NCBI GenBank assembly: GCA_002633025.1
Contig: NMRB01000602.1
Location: 62,001-126,000 of the forward strand
Direction: 5' to 3'
Source of the DNA: Notospermus geniculatus
Lineage: Eukaryota; Nemertea; Pilidiophora; Heteronemertea; Lineidae
Length of the DNA stretch: 64,000 nucleotides
Shown piece by piece: positions 1 through 10,004 of this stretch. Below the pieces are notes generated by a model, which had not been told where the DNA came from, searched no databases, and saw only the letters and a list, made by a program, of their open reading frames with translations. A program made the translations under genes and the position numbers. The first letter of the stretch is position 1. Every line of letters starts with the position of its first letter.

Positions 1-200
1 ATATAAAAAATATGCATGTCATTGTCCATCTTTAGTGTAATATCTCGCATCATAGTTTGTAATTTTTCATACTCTTGCATTTTTGCTCGAATCTCTAGTG
101 GTAATTGCTGTAAATATTTGTTAATTCTGTATTCTATCACCGATATTGGATGTTGGTGATCTGCCAAGATAGAGTTGATGATATCTATTTCATGGGACAT
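1..200 (-). CDS. 5' part of an unknown gene cut by the left window edge
   Basis: An open frame starts at an ATG at 200 and runs off the left edge with no stop, giving about 66 residues. The product is polar and probably helical, rich in I, Q, K, M and E. The start is supported by a TATTTAA box 31 bases upstream (231-237), the same spacing as at other genes here. It is on the terminase strand and would lie inside the proposed terminase intron. I do not recognise a family. It is too short to exclude chance, but promoter and frame agree. Confidence 0.5.
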   Translation of the reverse strand, partial: MSHEIDIINSILADHQHPISVIEYRINKYLQQLPLEIRAKMQEYEKLQTMMRDITLKMDNDMHIFY

Positions 201-518
201 GCCGCGTTGTTTTATTCGATTTTCAAGTCGTTAAATAATGATCGACCCTTCGACCATCACGGTTCGACAAACATAGGCCTTGTTTTGAGGATGTCAATTT
301 CGATTATGCAATTACCTTGATTAGAGGTCACGGTCTGACTTTTATAATTTGATATCTCAGTATTTGACAGGGGTGAGGCATGATATCACCCACTATAGGA
401 GACTGCTTATTTTTATTTTGCAATGACTTTGTAGGTCGTCTTTGTTACGCATAGTTTTTTATTTGAAGATGACGGATTATACTATTTAAAATCGCAAATT
501 CGGCAATTATTAATCGCA
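201..518. promoter_or_regulatory. Divergent promoter region with two TATTTAA boxes
   Basis: This gap has no gene. It holds TTAAATA at 231-237 (TATTTAA on the minus strand, 31 bases before the minus start at 200) and TATTTAA at 483-489 (30 bases before the plus start at 519). The rest is unremarkable AT-rich sequence. Confidence 0.55.
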
Positions 519-1976
519 ATGGATCTACTTTACGAACATTTAAAGCGACACACCGAGACGTACAAGGACAGATGTCTGTTTTTCGTGTTTGGCGCCGACT
601 TTAAACAGGCCCCAATATTTTATCGACAAACATTACGCGGAAAATACACCCGGTATCGAAGTTCTGCATCATACCGACTGGACGATGAGTACAGTGTGCT
701 ATTGATAACTCTGGAAGAACCATTCGATTTTATCGAATCTATTTTGGAACTTAATGCGGGGGGAGATGTTAAAATTTATCATGCGTCAACCATACTCGGT
801 ACGATGCCGAGGAAGTTTATTACGCAACGGAATGACAAGAAGCTAAAAGAATTCAGCAATTCAGTAAGCGAAATTTTGGACATCGCTGATCAGAAAGATG
901 CTGTAAAAGACAATCCTACTCATCTTTTGGACATTCCTGGTCTCCGCGAGTGTGCGAGAACAGCGGCATCCAGTCTGACTTTGGTGTGGTTCAACAGTGA
1001 ACATTTAGACCAGTTTGTAAAACATTATGAACATCTTACAAATCGACCCGTCAATTCCTTTCAGGACATTATTGCATATGAATATCTAGTCGAATATCAC
1101 TTTAACATGATGCATTACCATTATCTTAAACAGTTGTTAACGGCTGTCCTAAATAGTGATTTTTTGGATAATGTTCATTTTGTGGGTAAGGATGACCCAA
1201 TGGATTTATCACAGACGCATCCATTGCGTCATAATCGATTGTTCTTTGAAACGCTATTGTTATATTTGGTCGATTGTAAAGACTGGTCAGTGTCTGCTAA
1301 CGAGTTGTACCCCTTAAATTATCACATTCCCATTACTTTTTTATGTTGTAATACCAAGCAGAACATCGATATGAATTGTCTCACCTATTTTCCCATGCTA
1401 GAATGCGGGTTGCGTCTTGTTCAAAGGTTTATTAACGATGAACATCCCGCTCACATGTATATTGGCATAACGTTCGAAATGCCTTCGCATCAATACGATA
1501 TAAATAGTTTCAAAAACACTTTTTTAACCTCTCGCCCCGTGCTCGTGAAATTGTCTCACATTCAAGAGATTCGCCATCATAAAACATTCACTTTGATAAG
1601 GCTAATCGACGCGGACAGTGGCGACGATATTTTTCAAACTGGAATTCGCGATGCCCCACCCCCAACCCAGACGACTCGAGTCAACTGCTGTACAGACACC
1701 ATGTGTTCAAACAGGCTCCTACCTGGGGTGACACCCTGCGTTAATCAGAGGGAACTATTTTGCCTGTGCATCTCTCCGATTCAAAATAGATTTTACCTTT
1801 TATCTTCTAGAAATAGCGGTGTTACTGGTCGAATTGACTTGCAACATTCTCAAATGACGGAGTATTGGGTCAATTTTCTACAACTACATGATCCAGAACA
1901 AAAGGATAATGCCGACATAGCCGTAACTCACCCATTACTTACATCTTTACTCTGCGTGCAGAGGAATTCCAGTTGA
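519..1976 (+). CDS. Unknown 485-residue protein, late-type promoter
   Basis: A long intact frame with its ATG 30 bases after TATTTAA (483-489). The product looks globular and soluble: no signal peptide or membrane segment, scattered aromatic residues, and a cysteine-rich stretch near residues 385-430. I do not recognise the family. Its last 49 bases overlap the opposite-strand terminase frame, but only about 34 if terminase exon 1 ends at the predicted donor. Placement opposite and inside the terminase intron recalls the UL16/UL17 position in mammalian herpesviruses. That is a positional analogy only; I see no sequence evidence for homology. The promoter class suggests a late, virion-related role. 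Confidence 0.75.
   Translation: MDLLYEHLKRHTETYKDRCLFFVFGADFKQAPIFYRQTLRGKYTRYRSSASYRLDDEYSVLLITLEEPFDFIESILELNAGGDVKIYHASTILGTMPRKFITQRNDKKLKEFSNSVSEILDIADQKDAVKDNPTHLLDIPGLRECARTAASSLTLVWFNSEHLDQFVKHYEHLTNRPVNSFQDIIAYEYLVEYHFNMMHYHYLKQLLTAVLNSDFLDNVHFVGKDDPMDLSQTHPLRHNRLFFETLLLYLVDCKDWSVSANELYPLNYHIPITFLCCNTKQNIDMNCLTYFPMLECGLRLVQRFINDEHPAHMYIGITFEMPSHQYDINSFKNTFLTSRPVLVKLSHIQEIRHHKTFTLIRLIDADSGDDIFQTGIRDAPPPTQTTRVNCCTDTMCSNRLLPGVTPCVNQRELFCLCISPIQNRFYLLSSRNSGVTGRIDLQHSQMTEYWVNFLQLHDPEQKDNADIAVTHPLLTSLLCVQRNSS
1937..1942 (-). other. Predicted 5' splice donor of the terminase gene
   Basis: On the minus strand the frame reads ...GAT|GTAAGT, a near-ideal donor falling between codons, with a second GTGAGT at 1931-1926 just before the in-frame stop. 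The terminase frame stops soon after Walker A, so a donor is expected here if the gene is spliced as in other herpesviruses. The acceptor and second exon are not in the window. Confidence 0.6.
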
Positions 1977-2824
1977 CTTGAGACAAGTTGATCCCCCACT
2001 TTGTGGTTCACTGTAAAGCTCTTCTCATTCCTGTACGTGAAATCTTGTGTACACATGTTTAAATACTCCATACATTCTTCAAATACGGACTTGAGCAATT
2101 GCAGACGATGTGCCATATAGCACACCTTGATCCCAGGAATAGATATCAAGCAGCTGATTAGAATAAGTATAGACACGAGACTTTTTCCATGTCTCCTGGG
2201 TACAGTATAGGCCACTATTTTGTTGCTAAATTCTTGCAGTTGCGATACAGATTCTATGCTAAACGTGTGCATCAATAAATTAGTAATTTCAAAAATGAAA
2301 TTGTTACACGTGTTCATGGCTATAAATACAACCGCATGGAGAATTAAACCCTTTTGGAACGCCTCAAGCACGCATGGCGTCCGCTTAACATTTTGCAACA
2401 AAAACTGTAGCTTCAGTATCCATTTATAAATGCATTGTACATTTTTGTCACTTGAAAACTGTTTCACTGAGTTTACAAAAATGCGGTCTTGTTCGCCCTC
2501 GGTTGCCGTTTCTACCTTTTCATTCTCCATTTCTTTATCGTCTTTAAGAAGGTTCAAATAGGAAGTCATATCGAGCTGTCTGCAACGATCTTTATTTGAC
2601 GACGACCTTAACTTTACAACATCGTGGTATAAGTTTACGTATGTCCTTTCAAGGATGTCTTTGAAAATTGTGTCACAGGAGTAATAAGATTTAAATAAAA
2701 TGTCATTCTGAATGAAATTTTTGTTGTGCACTGTTGACAATTCATACGGCGCGTTTGTTTTTGGCAAAGATATGCTGATGTCTTCCGCATTGTCTGATGC
2801 ACTTTGTTGACAAAAATGTAACAT
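1943..2824 (-). CDS. Terminase ATPase subunit, exon 1 (UL15-type), Walker A half
   Basis: The DNA-packaging motor ATPase of herpesviruses. The frame starts at ATG 2824 and stays open to 1928, but the last four codons lie beyond a strong GTAAGT donor, giving about 294 residues. Residues 208-215 read VPRRHGKS, the Walker A form typical of herpesvirus terminases. This is followed by the conserved hydrophobic strand and a GIK-x3-Y-x-AH-x7-VFEE pattern as in UL15. Walker B and the C-terminal nuclease are absent and should lie beyond the left edge. A TATTTAA box (2865-2871) sits 41 bases upstream. This is among the most diagnostic herpesvirus genes in the window. Confidence 0.88.
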
Positions 2825-2864
2825 AACCCGTTTTAAAATTCACCAAAATTCTTTATACAATCCA

Positions 2865-2871
2865 TTAAATA
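2865..2871 (-). promoter_or_regulatory. TATTTAA box of the terminase gene
   Basis: TATTTAA on the minus strand, 41 bases before the start codon at 2824. Confidence 0.55.
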
Positions 2872-2934
2872 ACAATCATCGAAAAAATCTAAACATTTTA
2901 CTATAGCGTTTCCCATCTCTAAGTGTTCCCCTCC

Positions 2935-3166
2935 TATTGTCTGACGGAATAAGCCGTGGCTCGACAATAGAGAACACACAGAGAAACGTGTGATCTATTT
3001 GCCAGTGTTTCCCATCCTGACACGCCAGGGTCATCGCGTGACTACACCTCCTATTACATCATTCATACCCATCTGCGTCAATAGCAGAATGACGCACTAC
3101 CCCAGGTATGCCTGGATGGCGCTTCCTGAACAATAGGTGGCACACTGACATGTGGAAACACTGAAA
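2935..3166. repeat. Dispersed intergenic repeat, copy 1
   Basis: Non-coding. Blocks around 2937-3008 (TATTGTCTGACGGAATAAGC, GAGAAACGT, ATTTGCCAGTGTTT) and 3125-3166 recur in the same order at 11477-11610. CAGTGTTTCC near 3003 and GGAAACACTG near 3157 are inverted arms about 150 bases apart. Both copies lie between divergent genes. Function unknown; a regulatory or origin element is possible. Confidence 0.5.
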
Positions 3167-3297
3167 ACGCATTGCACAAATGACATTGCATAACTCCACC
3201 TTGAGAAAACTTTTCTGTGATGAACTGGGATTGAACGCACGCGGGGTCTACACCCGACGGAAGTATACATCCTTTAGCTTACACGTGGAAATGGCGA

Positions 3298-3397
3298 GGG
3301 GTGGTGGATCCAACTGATCTTGTTTTCTTTTCAAAATTCCTCTTCAGCAACGGGGTTGGATTACCACCCTCTTACACACATCTATATGTATATATAG
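3298..3397 (+). promoter_or_regulatory. Promoter of the deoxynucleoside kinase gene
   Basis: TATATATAG at 3389-3397 lies 46 bases before the ATG at 3435. Upstream are GGTGGTGG near 3299 and GATTACCACC near 3359, members of the recurrent GGTGGTA/TACCACC motif. Confidence 0.55.
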
Positions 3398-3434
3398 CGA
3401 CTTTAAATGGTGTAGACCTCATATTCACCTAACC

Positions 3435-4082
3435 ATGCTAATCACAATTGAAGGTAATATTGCATCTGGTAAAAGCGAGCTGATCGAAGGAATTGCTGGT
3501 AGAAAATTAGGAATTTCGGTTTTTCCAGAGGAAGTGTCGGTGTGGGAATCTTTCAACGGGGAAAATATCTTAGATCTGTACTATCAAGATCCTCGAAAAT
3601 ATGCATGTTTATTTCAAACATTAACACTAGCGTCTGCCGTTGAACAAAACGCCAGGGCGATGAAAGCGCTGGGGGCTATGAGTATGATAGAAAGGTCCAT
3701 CCTATCGACTTACAATGTCTTTGTTAAAGTTGCACGTCATAATGGGATGCTGTCGACCCTTGAATATGAAGTTTTAGGGAAAATGACGAACGCGATAACA
3801 TCGAGTATGGTGAATGAAAAACATAACATGGTCATCTACTTGAGATGCGATCCAGAAATATGTCTGGAACGAGTTCAACAAAGAAATAGACAAGGTGAAA
3901 ATCGCATCACGTTTGATTATCTGCAAACCTTGCACGAATTTCACGAGGCTTGGCTACAAAACGAACCAACGGTGAAAATTGTTGACGCCTCAAGACCTAA
4001 AGAAGTTGTCTTGGAAGACGTGATTAGCCTGGTGAAAGAATTTTGTAGAAAACATCACCTACGTCAAATCTTTCATATGTAA
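3435..4082 (+). CDS. Deoxynucleoside kinase (thymidine kinase-like)
   Basis: Phosphorylates deoxynucleosides to monophosphates, supplying precursors for DNA synthesis. The 215 residues begin with a P-loop (GNIASGKS, residues 7-14), continue with an ERS motif near residue 86 and end with an arginine-rich lid (RVQQRNRQGE, near residue 145). This is the order of the Dm-dNK/dCK/dGK family, and the length matches. The ATG follows a TATA box by 46 bases. It lies beside the DNA polymerase, and both have TATA-type promoters, fitting early expression. The frame is intact. Substrate preference cannot be read from the sequence. Confidence 0.88.
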   Translation: MLITIEGNIASGKSELIEGIAGRKLGISVFPEEVSVWESFNGENILDLYYQDPRKYACLFQTLTLASAVEQNARAMKALGAMSMIERSILSTYNVFVKVARHNGMLSTLEYEVLGKMTNAITSSMVNEKHNMVIYLRCDPEICLERVQQRNRQGENRITFDYLQTLHEFHEAWLQNEPTVKIVDASRPKEVVLEDVISLVKEFCRKHHLRQIFHM

Positions 4083-4130
4083 CTGAATACATTCGCTTTT
4101 GTATAATATACCTCTTCTATTCAAAAAGGC

Positions 4131-4278
4131 GGCGGTGGTCTAATACCACCCTTACCATTGGAATGAGGTGTAAGAGCAAACACAGCGGATAGGTAGATAC
4201 CAACTACACAGAATGTCTCAAACAGTGGCATTGTAAGGTATGGTATTTTTACAATTGAACATTCCGTCCTATAAATAG
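4131..4278 (+). promoter_or_regulatory. Promoter of the DNA polymerase gene
   Basis: TATAAATAG at 4270-4278, 42 bases before the ATG at 4312. An inverted GGTGGT...ACCACC motif lies at about 4133-4150. Confidence 0.55.
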
Positions 4279-4311
4279 TTTACATCGACAATCGGTGGTG
4301 ACATTTACCAA

Positions 4312-5730
4312 ATGCGTAGTACGATCATCAGCATTGAAAGTAATACATTCCAGGCATCAGATTTACCATGTATGTCTGAAGTTTTGACCTGTGATAAATA
4401 CAAAAAAATATCAATATATTCATTGTTCACGAAAAAAAATGACAGAGTGACAATTTTCCACGCGTATGGATTTTTTCCCTTTTTCTATATATCCTCGGAG
4501 ACTGAACGACCGGATTGCAACACACTTCAACTCGATTTGAATTTGCGTTTCAACAACTGCATCAGATCGATTGTCAAAGAGACCAGACACCTTTTAACCC
4601 CATTTGAGAGTCGAAGAGACTTTGGAAAGACCGTATATAAGATAACACTTTTCAACACGGCAGATAAATATCCTCTCGTAGTTCATCTGAAAAGACGTTA
4701 CCGCGTCTGGGAAACGAAACAGAGCGATTGTTCCCAATTTATGATTCACAACAACATTGACGGGTATCAGGGTATTTCGGTGAAAAAAAACCTCTGTCTT
4801 AAACGCCATACTGGTCTATACCGAAAACCGTACACGGAGTACTTTGTACATTATTCGAACGTCACTCCAATTCAGTTGAGCATCTCTGATCCGATTCAAC
4901 CGAATCTAAAAGTATTATGTTTTGACATTGAGACAGATTACAACATCTCTAAATACAGAGAATTTCCCGTTATTCAAATTTCTTCAGTTGTGTACGAGAC
5001 CGCTAAACAGTGCATCACGTCAAAGGTCCTGTTTACGATAGGCGATTGTGAACCGATACACTTGGATAAACAAGACGGAATAGATGAATCGGATCCGATT
5101 CATTCCTACCATATCCCATGTACACTGAATATCGCCGAAAATGAAGCTCATTTACTTAGGCAATTCAGAGATCACCTCCAAAATGTCGACCCAGACATTA
5201 TGACCGGCTATAACATTATAAAGTTTGATATCTCCCATATAATAAAAAGATGTGCGACATTATCTACCGGGTTTTTGTTGGACTGGGGGCGTAAACTGAA
5301 GACCTTCATTACAGTGCGGGAGTTTGGTGATAAAAAAAGGTGTTTTTGTTCAGGTAGGATTATATTAGACGCGTACGATTTTCTGAGCAGGGAATTCAGT
5401 GGCGAAACGACCTCGAATCGTTTAGATGATTTCTCGCAAAGATTTCTCAAGTGTGGTAAATATCCAGACGTGTCCTATGACAAAATCTCCCAATTATTCG
5501 AAGAATCACCGACGACAAGGGCTGTATTAGGCAAATATTGCTTGCAGGACAGTCTGCTGGTCGTAAGGCTTATGAAAGCACTAAATGTTATAGAATCGTT
5601 GATTATTCGAGCCCAACTCTGCTGCTCATGTCTAACCGACTTATGTTCCAGGGGAGTACTGATAGCGGTAGGAACTCGTTTGGCGAAGTCCAACATGGTG
5701 GACGCGTCAGAAAAATTGCCGATTTTTTGA
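4312..5730 (+). pseudogene. Family B DNA polymerase, N-terminal and exonuclease part (interrupted)
   Basis: The replicative DNA polymerase, first segment. The 3'-5' exonuclease motifs are complete and ordered: Exo I with FDIET near residue 204, Exo II with GYNIIKFD near residue 298 and Exo III with YCLQDS near residue 408. Similarity ends at about 5664, after a short stretch following Exo III. The last codons to the stop at 5728-5730 come from unrelated inserted DNA. The remaining domains appear downstream in two more pieces (6485-7315 and 8773-9432). As assembled the gene cannot encode one continuous enzyme. Either the copy is defective or the assembly merged variants. The TATA promoter and the kinase neighbour fit an early replication gene. 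Confidence 0.85.
5217..5664 (+). repeat. Direct duplication within the polymerase gene, copy 1
   Basis: About 448 bases covering Exo II to just past Exo III recur at 6035-6484. Only a few mismatches and one 2-base insertion are visible in the second copy. Confidence 0.85.
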
Positions 5731-6034
5731 TTTTTGAACAGAAAATTTGCCGTGAACACGGCAATTTTTAGAAGAGTTATGCATCCCGAGTGATGTAGAG
5801 TGATTAAATGCAGGTGCCCGTATGTTTCTTTGCTGTTGCCGTGGCGTATTTATTCGAATAATCGTCTTCGAGTCGGCGAGTTGACGGCCGCCGCAATGCA
5901 TTGTGGGATTTATCGGACACTTCGGGTTTGACAGGCAAGGTATAGGAATTGAAATCAAATTTGATTTTCATTTTCGCGCACACGCGTTACCGTTAGCGCC
6001 CCCAGGCGGCGGCCTTCGGCCGCCTGGGGGGGCG
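5665..6034. mobile_element. 370-base non-viral insert between the duplicated polymerase segments
   Basis: This DNA is unlike its surroundings: CpG-rich, not in the polymerase frame, and ending in a GC-rich hairpin (GGCGGCGGCC/GGCCGCC near 6005-6027). A short inverted pair (AAAATTGCCG near 5712 and CGGCAATTTTT near 5759) lies near its left end. No protein is evident. It may be a host short repeat inserted together with the tandem duplication. Confidence 0.55.
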
Positions 6035-6484
6035 TATAAAGTTTGATATCTCCCATATAATAAAAAGATGTGCGACATTATCTACCGGATTTTTGTTGGA
6101 CTGGGGGCGTAAACTGAAGACCTTCATTACAGTGCGGGAGTTTGGTGATAAAAAAAGGTGTTTTTGTTCAGGTAGGATTATATTAGACGCGTACGATTTT
6201 CTGAGCAGGGAATTCAGTGGCGAAACGACCTCGAATCGTTTAGATGATTTCTCACAAAGATTTCTCAAATGTGGTAAATATCCAGACGTGTCCTATATGA
6301 CAAAATCTCCCAATTATTCGAAGAATCACCGACGACAAGGGCTGTATTAGGCAAATATTGCTTGCAGGACAGTCTGCTGGTCGTAAGGCTCATGAAAGCA
6401 CTAAATGTTATAGAATCGTTGATTATTCGAGCCCAACTCTGCTGCTCATGTCTAACCGACTTATGTTCCAGGGGAGTACTGATA
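6035..6484 (+). repeat. Direct duplication within the polymerase gene, copy 2 (frameshifted)
   Basis: Second copy of 5217-5664. An extra TA near 6294 shifts the frame relative to copy 1, so the copy is broken internally. From about 6362 it again reads in the frame of the downstream polymerase domain. Confidence 0.85.
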
Positions 6485-7315
6485 ATCCCTTTCACACTGA
6501 TTTACAAAAAGTGTGTGGAAAATAATTACATCATAGAATCGCGAATTTCTGCAGAATTAAAACAAAGCATTCAAGGTGCACTTGTTTTAGACACAGATCC
6601 CAAGTACGTAGATGACGCGGCTGTGGGAGTGTTGGATTTCCGCTCCCTATATCCCAGTATTATGAGAGCATATAATTTATGCTTCACGACCATAACCGAT
6701 ATACGTACAGTTGAACGTTTGGGATTGGTTGAAAACCGTGATTATATCGTAGTTCAGGACGTTCGATACCCTGACAACAACCCTGTGGTTTTTGTCAACA
6801 AACACGTACAGCAGTCTTTATTATCCTCCATTCTACATCAGTTGGATTCTGAGAGAACCAAGTTCAAGAAATTATGCAAGACTGAAACAGACGACACACT
6901 GAAATTGATATATGATAGGCGTCAGCTCACCTACAAGATTTCGTCGAATACATTTTACGGGTTATTAGGTTGTGACGAACAGTACTTGCCCAATTTTCAC
7001 ATTGCAAATTCGATCACCGCCATTGGCAGGTCCATGTTGCGTCGGGTTTGCGACATCGTTCGGGACAGGTTTTCCAATGTGTGCGATGTTATATACGGTG
7101 ACACCGACAGCGTTTTTGTTAAAATGAAACCGGATTTAAAAAACCACGATGAGAAAATAGAATTTTGTCACAGTACGTGCGACGAAATTGCACACCTAAT
7201 CAATCACGGTGATGACGAACTGAAGAAACCCTTTGAAGACCCCATCTTACTTCAAAACGAGAAAACTTGCTTCCCATTCCTTCAGTTTGGGAAAAAACGT
7301 TACATTTATAAAGGT
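6485..7315 (+). pseudogene. Family B DNA polymerase, palm and fingers part
   Basis: Second segment of the polymerase, in a frame open from about 6362 to 7342. The catalytic motifs are intact: motif A with DFRSLYPSIM near 6638, motif B with KISSNTFYG near 6935, motif C with YGDTDS near 7096, and KKRY near 7292. Both metal-binding aspartate positions are present. Polymerase similarity ends right after KKRYIYK, where unrelated sequence begins and soon brings a stop at 7340-7342. The thumb resumes only after 1.45 kb. Confidence 0.88.
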
Positions 7316-7358
7316 TATATTAACATACTGTCAACATTTTAATTCAATTTTTTTGCAG

Positions 7359-8575
7359 CCCAGCTTGAAAAGTTCAGGATATTTATCCGCAGTATATTTT
7401 ATATTGGAAAGGGGAAACGATCTCGGCCTTATTGTCATTTTAATCAAGCTTTGGACTGCGGGAAAAAAGGCTCCACTTACAAGGTTAGTAACTATTGCAC
7501 ATGGGACCTTTGTGCTTCTGGCTCGGTGACATAAATACAACAGTTGAGTTTCCATAAATTCCCTCTCTTTTTGCCAACAGGTTTGTGATAAAGTTGCCAG
7601 AATATGGGATATCTGGAACAAAAACCTTGGTGTGGTATCCCTTCACATGTTCCAGAATATCCTACCTGTGGAGGCTTACACGCGAGAGGCAGCCATGATC
7701 GATGCAATAGGTAGGTAAATCATCATCTTGTACTTTGTCACATAGACTCATTTTACACAATCCTGGGACCTGTTTCATAAAGTGACTTTAAGCTAATGGT
7801 ACCATTAACTCAATGCATTTTTCATTTGGTTAAAGGTACCATTAGCTTAAAGTCACTTTATGAAACAAGCCCCTGATCTGGTGACACTAGACTGACCTAA
7901 TTGCACCTTGCACCCCTCAGGTTGAGCCATTCCATGAATCGTCTATTGAGTAGGGGAATGAATGGTTACGAGACAACGTTATTCTTCATCGAATTTGAAA
8001 ATTAAAAGTATTTTTTATATTATCAAGAATTCTCTGTTCAACTGCATAACTTTTCGGCCTCTGCCCCGCGCGCACTTGTCGCACGAAAAATAGGTCTCTG
8101 TATCAAGACGCTTAACTTTTCTTTCTTCTATTGCCTGTACGAGGCCAACATGGCAGATTTGCGCATTTTGAAGCTTCCCTAGCAACCATCGTGTCATCGA
8201 GTGGTCGCGTCGCGCCGAGACGAATGCCACACGTCATTGTATTTGCTGTGGCTCGGGCGTCCGTTAACTCCGCAAGCCCCAGGCCATCAAAGAAATAACT
8301 CATGCTAGGGGCACAGGGGTTTTGCCCTTCCACCGCCATAGTCAAGCTTGTATGTAACACTGCACCACACTTGATTATGTTTTTTTTATTTCACAGGGTT
8401 GGTAAACCTGACCAACATCAGGAAAGGGGACCACTACGGAGTGGTCTCCACCTGGGAAGCTGGAAAACGAAGGTCCCTTGGGGCATATTTGTTGACCAAA
8501 GGTTTCTACATATATATGATGGAAGGAGAAAGACAACTCAGACCAGGGGATATCCGAATTGGATTTTCAGTGTGA
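7359..8575 (+). CDS. ANKLE1: ANKLE1/LEM-3-like GIY-YIG endonuclease, C-terminal exons
   Basis: Three segments fit together with consensus splice sites and compatible phases: 7359-7483, 7581-7710 and 8397-8575 (stop 8573-8575). The acceptors are TTTTGCAG, CCAACAG and TTTCACAG; the donors are GTTAGT and GTAGGT. The product matches the C-terminal nuclease domain of animal ANKLE1/LEM-3. Visible features are FYIGKG, an arginine-rich RSRPYCHF, then GVVSLHMFQ, EAYTREA with the likely catalytic Glu, LTN, YGVVSTW, and EGERQL near the end. The ankyrin and LEM parts and the first GIY strand are missing, so this is a 3' gene fragment. In animals this nuclease cuts DNA bridges and branched DNA. Host origin is likely. 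Confidence 0.75.
7771..7867. mobile_element. MITE-like hairpin inside the GIY-YIG intron
   Basis: Perfect 33-base inverted arms at 7771-7803 and 7835-7867 surround a 31-base loop. The ends read TGTTTCATAAAG, of a kind common in non-autonomous transposons of marine invertebrates. No coding capacity. Confidence 0.75.
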
Positions 8576-8772
8576 AATGCCCGTGTGAGATGGACTACAA
8601 ATTACAAATATGTTTATTGAATCCGTACTGTAAATCTTATGTATATACCGGTGATTTTGTAGATTGATTTTTATTTGTTATTAATTATGTTATTGTTATA
8701 AATTAAGAAATAATGCACATTCAACATGAATACTAAATCTATTTTCCTTGTTATTGTTCAAAACAGTGCCTC

Positions 8773-9432
8773 ATGACGGTTGAGGCCATTGCCATTTCTC
8801 CAATGGTGCTATTTCCTTTTCTCAACATTTTTCTACACACGATTGACGAATAATCAAAGATGTTCGCTGAGAACTTTTTTTTCAAAGCTCTGCAATATGC
8901 ACGTGAAATTATCAAAAAAATCGACCTCCGGCAATTTGATCTTGAAATGTACGTTGAATCATCTTCGGTTCATCAAGGGAAGCAATATGCCAATGAAAGT
9001 TTGCTACACGTTGATTTGATGAAACGAATGATTCAACGAGGTGAAATAATATCTGGATCGACGGAGAGTCAGAGAGTGAACTATGTTTTTATCGTCAACT
9101 TAGAAAATTCTAAGAGACTTAAAGGTGAGACCGTTGATTTCATCAGGAAGAATCCAAGAACCCTGGTAGATTATAAACACATCAGATACAAAGTCGTTCA
9201 TAATTTGGAATGTATCTTCAAGTACATTTTCAAAGGAGAACGTATCATCGATTTACTGAACAACTATAGAACCCCCAAATTACGGACATACTTCGCTACG
9301 TGCAACAAGGTGTTGGCCAAAGGAGTGTGCGCTGTGTCAAATAAATCGGCGAGGAAAAGGGTCGTCCAAGATCAGGTCGATAACATCGGTGGAAAGAGAA
9401 CGCTTTTAGATCATTGGTTCAATGCGAAATAA
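8773..9432 (+). pseudogene. Family B DNA polymerase, thumb / C-terminal part
   Basis: Third polymerase segment. One frame from 8773 resembles the start of the thumb (TVEAI...), meets an in-frame TAA at 8851-8853 and continues from an ATG at 8860 for 190 residues. The conserved thumb pattern is clear: HVDLMKRMIQRG, then QRVNYVFIV. The extreme C-terminus has basic residues (KSARKRVV) and ends LLDHWFNAK, which may be a PIP-box-like or processivity-factor tail. With the in-frame stop and the separation from the catalytic core, this looks like a remnant of a broken gene. Confidence 0.78.
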
Positions 9433-10004
9433 GTAAGAACACGCGAGTTCCCTCCCTAATAGTGTCTTTCAGTGGATGGTTACTTGAATAACTCTCACAA
9501 ATTTGTGTTTCCAACCCTGTCTATCAGTGCCATATGGCATGATTTCGATTCCTCAACCTCTCTATCATTCGGTTTAGAATGAATTGACTGTAATAGATAT
9601 CATATTGTAAAAAAAGCCACCCGCAACATAATGCAATCGTGCAACAATGTGCGAACACGAAAATTAGAAAACCACAACAAAGAAATAGATTACAATCGAA
9701 TTTTATTGACCAGAGTCACTGAGACGTGTGTGATCTCTTTGTGGCATGTGAACAACTGAATGATACCGTTTATAACCAGATGGTATGATGCCATTCATGG
9801 TGAAGGAGAGTGGGTGGTACAATGCCACCAGTGGTTTATCTGTGAAATAATGATCTTGAAATTTTCTGGCGATATGATTGGACAACTATATAGGGGATGG
9901 TAAAACCTCTGTTTACATGAATATATATAGACACACATTTCGTTCGAAACCATAACATCGCTGATGTTGAAAGGGTGAGGAGTTGAGAGTGCAGACACGA
10001 TACA
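9433..10004. promoter_or_regulatory. Intergenic region with the phosphatase promoter
   Basis: No gene seen. TATATATAG at 9922-9930 precedes the ATG at 10005 by 75 bases. GGTGGTACAATGCCACC at 9812-9828 is another inverted copy of the recurrent motif. Confidence 0.45.

Larger units (their letters stand above)
7316..8766 (+). mobile_element. Host-derived block inserted in the polymerase gene
   Basis: About 1.45 kb separates the KKRY motif from the thumb-domain remnant. The block contains three exon-like segments of an ANKLE1-like GIY-YIG gene with consensus splice sites, a MITE-type hairpin in one intron, and about 190 bases of AT-rich sequence after the stop. Introns mean the source was genomic DNA, not mRNA. 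I could not identify target-site duplications at the edges. Edge positions are approximate. Confidence 0.65.

Noticed and set aside
3222-3290. tRNA-like box (GTTCAATCCC on the minus strand with an A-box-like TAAGCTAAAGG)
   Set aside because: No acceptor stem or proper T-arm pairing could be found, so it is at best a decayed tRNA-derived fragment.
7316-8766. Intein or group I intron with a GIY-YIG homing endonuclease in the polymerase
   Set aside because: No intein splice motifs, and the nuclease itself is split by spliceosomal introns and matches animal ANKLE1 rather than phage-type homing enzymes.
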